From Helicoverpa zea (taxonomy: Eukaryota; Arthropoda; Insecta; Lepidoptera; Noctuidae): 64,000 nucleotides of DNA. The position numbers and the translations under genes were made by a program. The stretch lies in contig NC_061475.1 in NCBI RefSeq assembly GCF_022581195.2, forward strand, positions 8,432,001 through 8,496,000, given 5' to 3'. The notes under the pieces are model-generated. The model ran no database searches, was not told the DNA's origin, and saw only the letters and a list, made by a program, of their open reading frames with translations. Below are positions 63,331-64,000 of the stretch, piece by piece (position 1 is the stretch's first letter; each line of letters starts with the position of its first letter).

Positions 63331-64000
63331 CAATTTCACCAGCTGAACAACTGAAAATGTACTCTAAATGTAATAGCGCATGGTCTATTTTTGCATGGAG
63401 TGTCTCCTCTGCGGTGTCGAATAAATTCGAAAGGTTATTACAAGTAACTGGAGGCGTTGAGTGTACACGTGTTTTTACTTTACCAAGTCTGTATTTACTG
63501 AGGACATCAAAGGACCATGAGTCAAATTGGGCTCATTGTCCAACAGAGTTATAGCATATGCCGTTGTGAAGGTTTTTGTTTGTACTAAAATTGTTACTAT
63601 GGGCACTACCTTCAATTCCATGGCAAAAAAAAGATATGCACCTAAATAGGTTTACATATTACGTAGGTATACATTCTGGTTAAATGAAATGGGTCGAGAT
63701 GCCATCGCTCAGTATTACTGCTCGTGTCTAACAGGTAGACGCTCAGTAGGAAGTTGTGCTCATATCATTTCAATAATATGGTATCTAGGGTGAGGCAGGC
63801 ACTCACAATTTAGTCCACCGGCAGGATATTTAGACGACATTATTATTGATATTGATTGAAATGTTAACAAAAATAATTTTAACTGTTAGCAGCTGTTTTA
63901 TTTTTTATGTATACATTAAACCTGGAATTAAAACTAGTTAAAGGTGTTCAATAACAAAACCTACACTGCCATAACAGCACTACTTTTTGCAGAATATTAG
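63331..64000 (+). other. 3' UTR and downstream sequence
   Basis: AATAAA occurs at 63420-63425, 90 nt after the stop, and ATTAAA at 63915-63920. Either could be the poly(A) signal. A 75-codon frame at 63327-63554 overlaps the stop in another frame and looks accidental. No other gene is seen to the window end. Confidence 0.5.

Larger units (their letters stand above)
56918..63229 (+). other. Intron 6 (6.3 kb, phase 1)
   Basis: GT at 56918, AG at 63228-63229. Repeats listed separately. Nothing recognised in about 56920-57540, 57830-58110, 58410-58695, 59450-59905, 60210-63225, apart from simple AT-rich sequence. Confidence 0.9.

Noticed and set aside
63327..63554. 75-codon ORF after the dpr stop
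   Set aside because: Starts inside the last codons in another frame, no family resemblance, lies in the expected 3' UTR.

Overview
The window is AT-rich insect nuclear DNA, almost certainly from a moth (Lepidoptera, most likely a noctuoid). I infer this from the repeat content: tRNA-headed SINEs of the noctuid type with conserved 3' blocks, R1-type LINE 3' ends, PIF/Harbinger-like MITEs, and the common lepidopteran interspersed repeats (the GTCGGCCGAC MITE, the GGTTCCGTACC repeat and the CCCGCGACTTCGT repeat). There is no prokaryotic or viral gene organisation.

One host gene fills the window on the + strand. It is a seven-coding-exon member of the Dpr (defective proboscis extension response) family of two-immunoglobulin neuronal cell-surface proteins. 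From recalled family sequences it is closest to Drosophila dpr13. Coding exons are at 1176-1248, 24346-24545, 38268-38369, 41397-41505, 48403-48514, 56739-56917 and 63230-63330. They join in frame with GT..AG junctions throughout (intron phases 1,0,0,1,2,1) to give 876 nt, 291 residues. The protein has a signal peptide, an Ig domain split over exons 2-4, a second Ig domain split over exons 5-6, and a hydrophobic C-terminus in exon 7 that looks like a GPI-anchor signal. The first coding exon has an acceptor just upstream, so at least one 5' UTR exon and the promoter lie outside the window or are not recognisable.

Introns make up about 97% of the window and hold dense transposon debris. Intron 1 (23.1 kb) carries a 227-bp tandem duplication, an HTH-type transposon ORF near 4.0 kb, several SINEs, a 555-bp-period SINE array (10.3-11.7 kb), a 1.5-kb Harbinger-like element with a nested MITE (14.9-16.4 kb), and a 401-bp GC-rich element with perfect 83-bp inverted repeats (21.6 kb). 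Intron 2 (13.7 kb) carries a perfect 61-bp-TIR MITE (26.6 kb) and a 2.9-kb inverted-repeat structure built from R1-LINE-related sequence (27.1-30.0 kb), followed by another R1 LINE copy with target-site duplication. Introns 3-6 carry SINEs, LINE 3' ends, paired Harbinger-derived elements at 45.6 and 52.3 kb in opposite orientation that encode the same 61-residue ORF, and a GC-rich island at 54.7 kb.

I see no true tRNA, rRNA, CRISPR or operon. The sequence does not reveal an undescribed multigene system. The most unusual structures are the long inverted repeat in intron 2, the Harbinger pair, nested insertions with an internal empty site, and a phased cluster of CRE-like motifs at 31.9 kb.
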